DNA of 31,445 bases, taken from contig CAMYZF010000005.1 in NCBI GenBank assembly GCA_947303755.1, positions 1 to 31,445 on the forward strand, read 5' to 3'. Below, in pieces: positions 31,001 to 31,445 of this stretch. This DNA comes from an uncultured Erysipelotrichaceae bacterium. GTDB lineage: Bacteria; Bacillota_I; Bacilli_A; RFN20; CAG-826. The position numbers and the translations under genes are program-made. The notes under the pieces were generated by a model. That model saw only the letters and a list, made by a program, of their open reading frames with translations, had not been told where the DNA came from and made no database searches. Numbering within the stretch: position 1 is the first letter of the stretch; each line of letters begins with the position of its first letter.

Positions 31001-31445
31001 GAATACTTTTTATTATCGGTAATCTAGATTCGGGCGGAGCGGAAAAAGTTATTTCAACTCTAGCAAATTCTTTTTCAAAAGAACACAGTGTTGAAATTTT
31101 AATGATATCCACAAGCGAAAAACAGACTTTTTACTCTGTGAATAACGATGTTTCAGTAATTCCTCTGCTAAAACCAAATGAAAAATATACTTTTTCTAAA
31201 AAAGTCAAATTAATAAGGAATCAGATCGTAGATTCAAAACCAGATGTTGTGATTTCTTTTTTAAACTATGTGATTATTTATTCGTGGTTAGCCATCAAAA
31301 AAATAAAAAACCGAACCTTTAAGTTTATTGTTAGTGAAAGAAACGATCCGCACAAAGTTCCTTCAACTTTTTTCTTTAGAAAAATTAGAAACTATATATT
31401 TTCCAAAGCTGACGGTTGTGTTTTTCAAACCAATGATGCAAAAGC
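30997..31445 (+). CDS. GT4-type glycosyltransferase, 3' end cut off by the window
   Basis: The 149 visible codons start with LFIIGNLDSGGAEKVISTLA (4-23), the acceptor-domain signature of GT4 enzymes. They continue with VVISFLNYV and IVSERNDPHKVPS, closely matching the ISERNDP motif of the glycosyltransferase at 3194-4243. The donor domain with the E-x7-E motif lies beyond the window edge. The gene runs opposite to the main cluster and suggests that further surface-glycan genes follow. The start is fixed by the ATGA overlap with the leader ORF. Confidence 0.85.
   Translation, partial: MRILFIIGNLDSGGAEKVISTLANSFSKEHSVEILMISTSEKQTFYSVNNDVSVIPLLKPNEKYTFSKKVKLIRNQIVDSKPDVVISFLNYVIIYSWLAIKKIKNRTFKFIVSERNDPHKVPSTFFFRKIRNYIFSKADGCVFQTNDAK

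Noticed and set aside
1..31445. CRISPR array or insertion sequence
   Set aside because: No regularly spaced repeats and no transposase frame were seen on either strand; the only mobile-element trace is the recombinase tail.

Overview
The window is AT-rich, tightly packed DNA from a low-GC Gram-positive-type bacterium, most likely a gut Bacilli/Mollicutes-type lineage. The reasons are the KAP/YobI-type NTPase, Abi_2 protein, BspA-like and InlB-like repeats, a lipobox lipoprotein and TupA-like ATP-grasp proteins. The genetic code looks standard: TAA and TAG are common stops, TGA stops a gene in an ATGA overlap near 19142, and Trp is TGG. No tRNA, rRNA, CRISPR array or intact insertion sequence was seen. 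No gene-free stretch exceeds about 300 bases.

Region 1 (1-21882, all minus strand) is a cell-surface polysaccharide locus. Read in transcription order (high to low coordinates) it starts with UDP-glucose dehydrogenase, two unrecognised genes, a UDP-glucuronate 4-epimerase and a TupA-like ATP-grasp protein. An O-acylation module follows: a membrane-bound O-acyltransferase and two SGNH-type extracellular proteins carrying BspA/InlB-like repeats. Next come a VanZ/Ig-like gene split by two in-frame stops and a terminator/promoter junction. The rest is a very large flippase-polymerase-glycosyltransferase fusion, a GT4 glycosyltransferase, a second TupA-like protein, another GT4, the priming sugar-phosphate transferase, a GT4, a terminator, and an LPG_synthase_TM-type membrane protein cut by the window edge. 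Together these would make UDP-GlcA/UDP-GalA, prime an undecaprenyl-linked unit, extend it, flip and polymerise it, and decorate it with acyl and probably aminoacyl groups.

Region 2 (about 21900-28700) looks like a defence/accessory island. It holds a YobI-type P-loop NTPase of 1178 residues with a small downstream partner (minus), then on the plus strand a 96-residue protein, an Abi_2 HEPN-type abortive-infection protein, a compact structured small RNA with its own promoter and terminator, the C-terminal remnant of a serine recombinase, and a small membrane ORF.

Region 3 (28700-31445) has a PF12897-type aspartate aminotransferase and a hexapeptide acyltransferase (minus), then divergently a GT4 glycosyltransferase (plus, cut by the edge) preceded by a 23-codon leader ORF. 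It suggests that surface-glycan genes continue outside the window.

A recurring signal is a TATAAT-like hexamer lying 6-7 bases before the start codon of genes that open transcription units, while genes inside operons carry Shine-Dalgarno-like sequences. This suggests leaderless mRNAs in this organism. All functions are inferred from recognised motifs; no database search was run.
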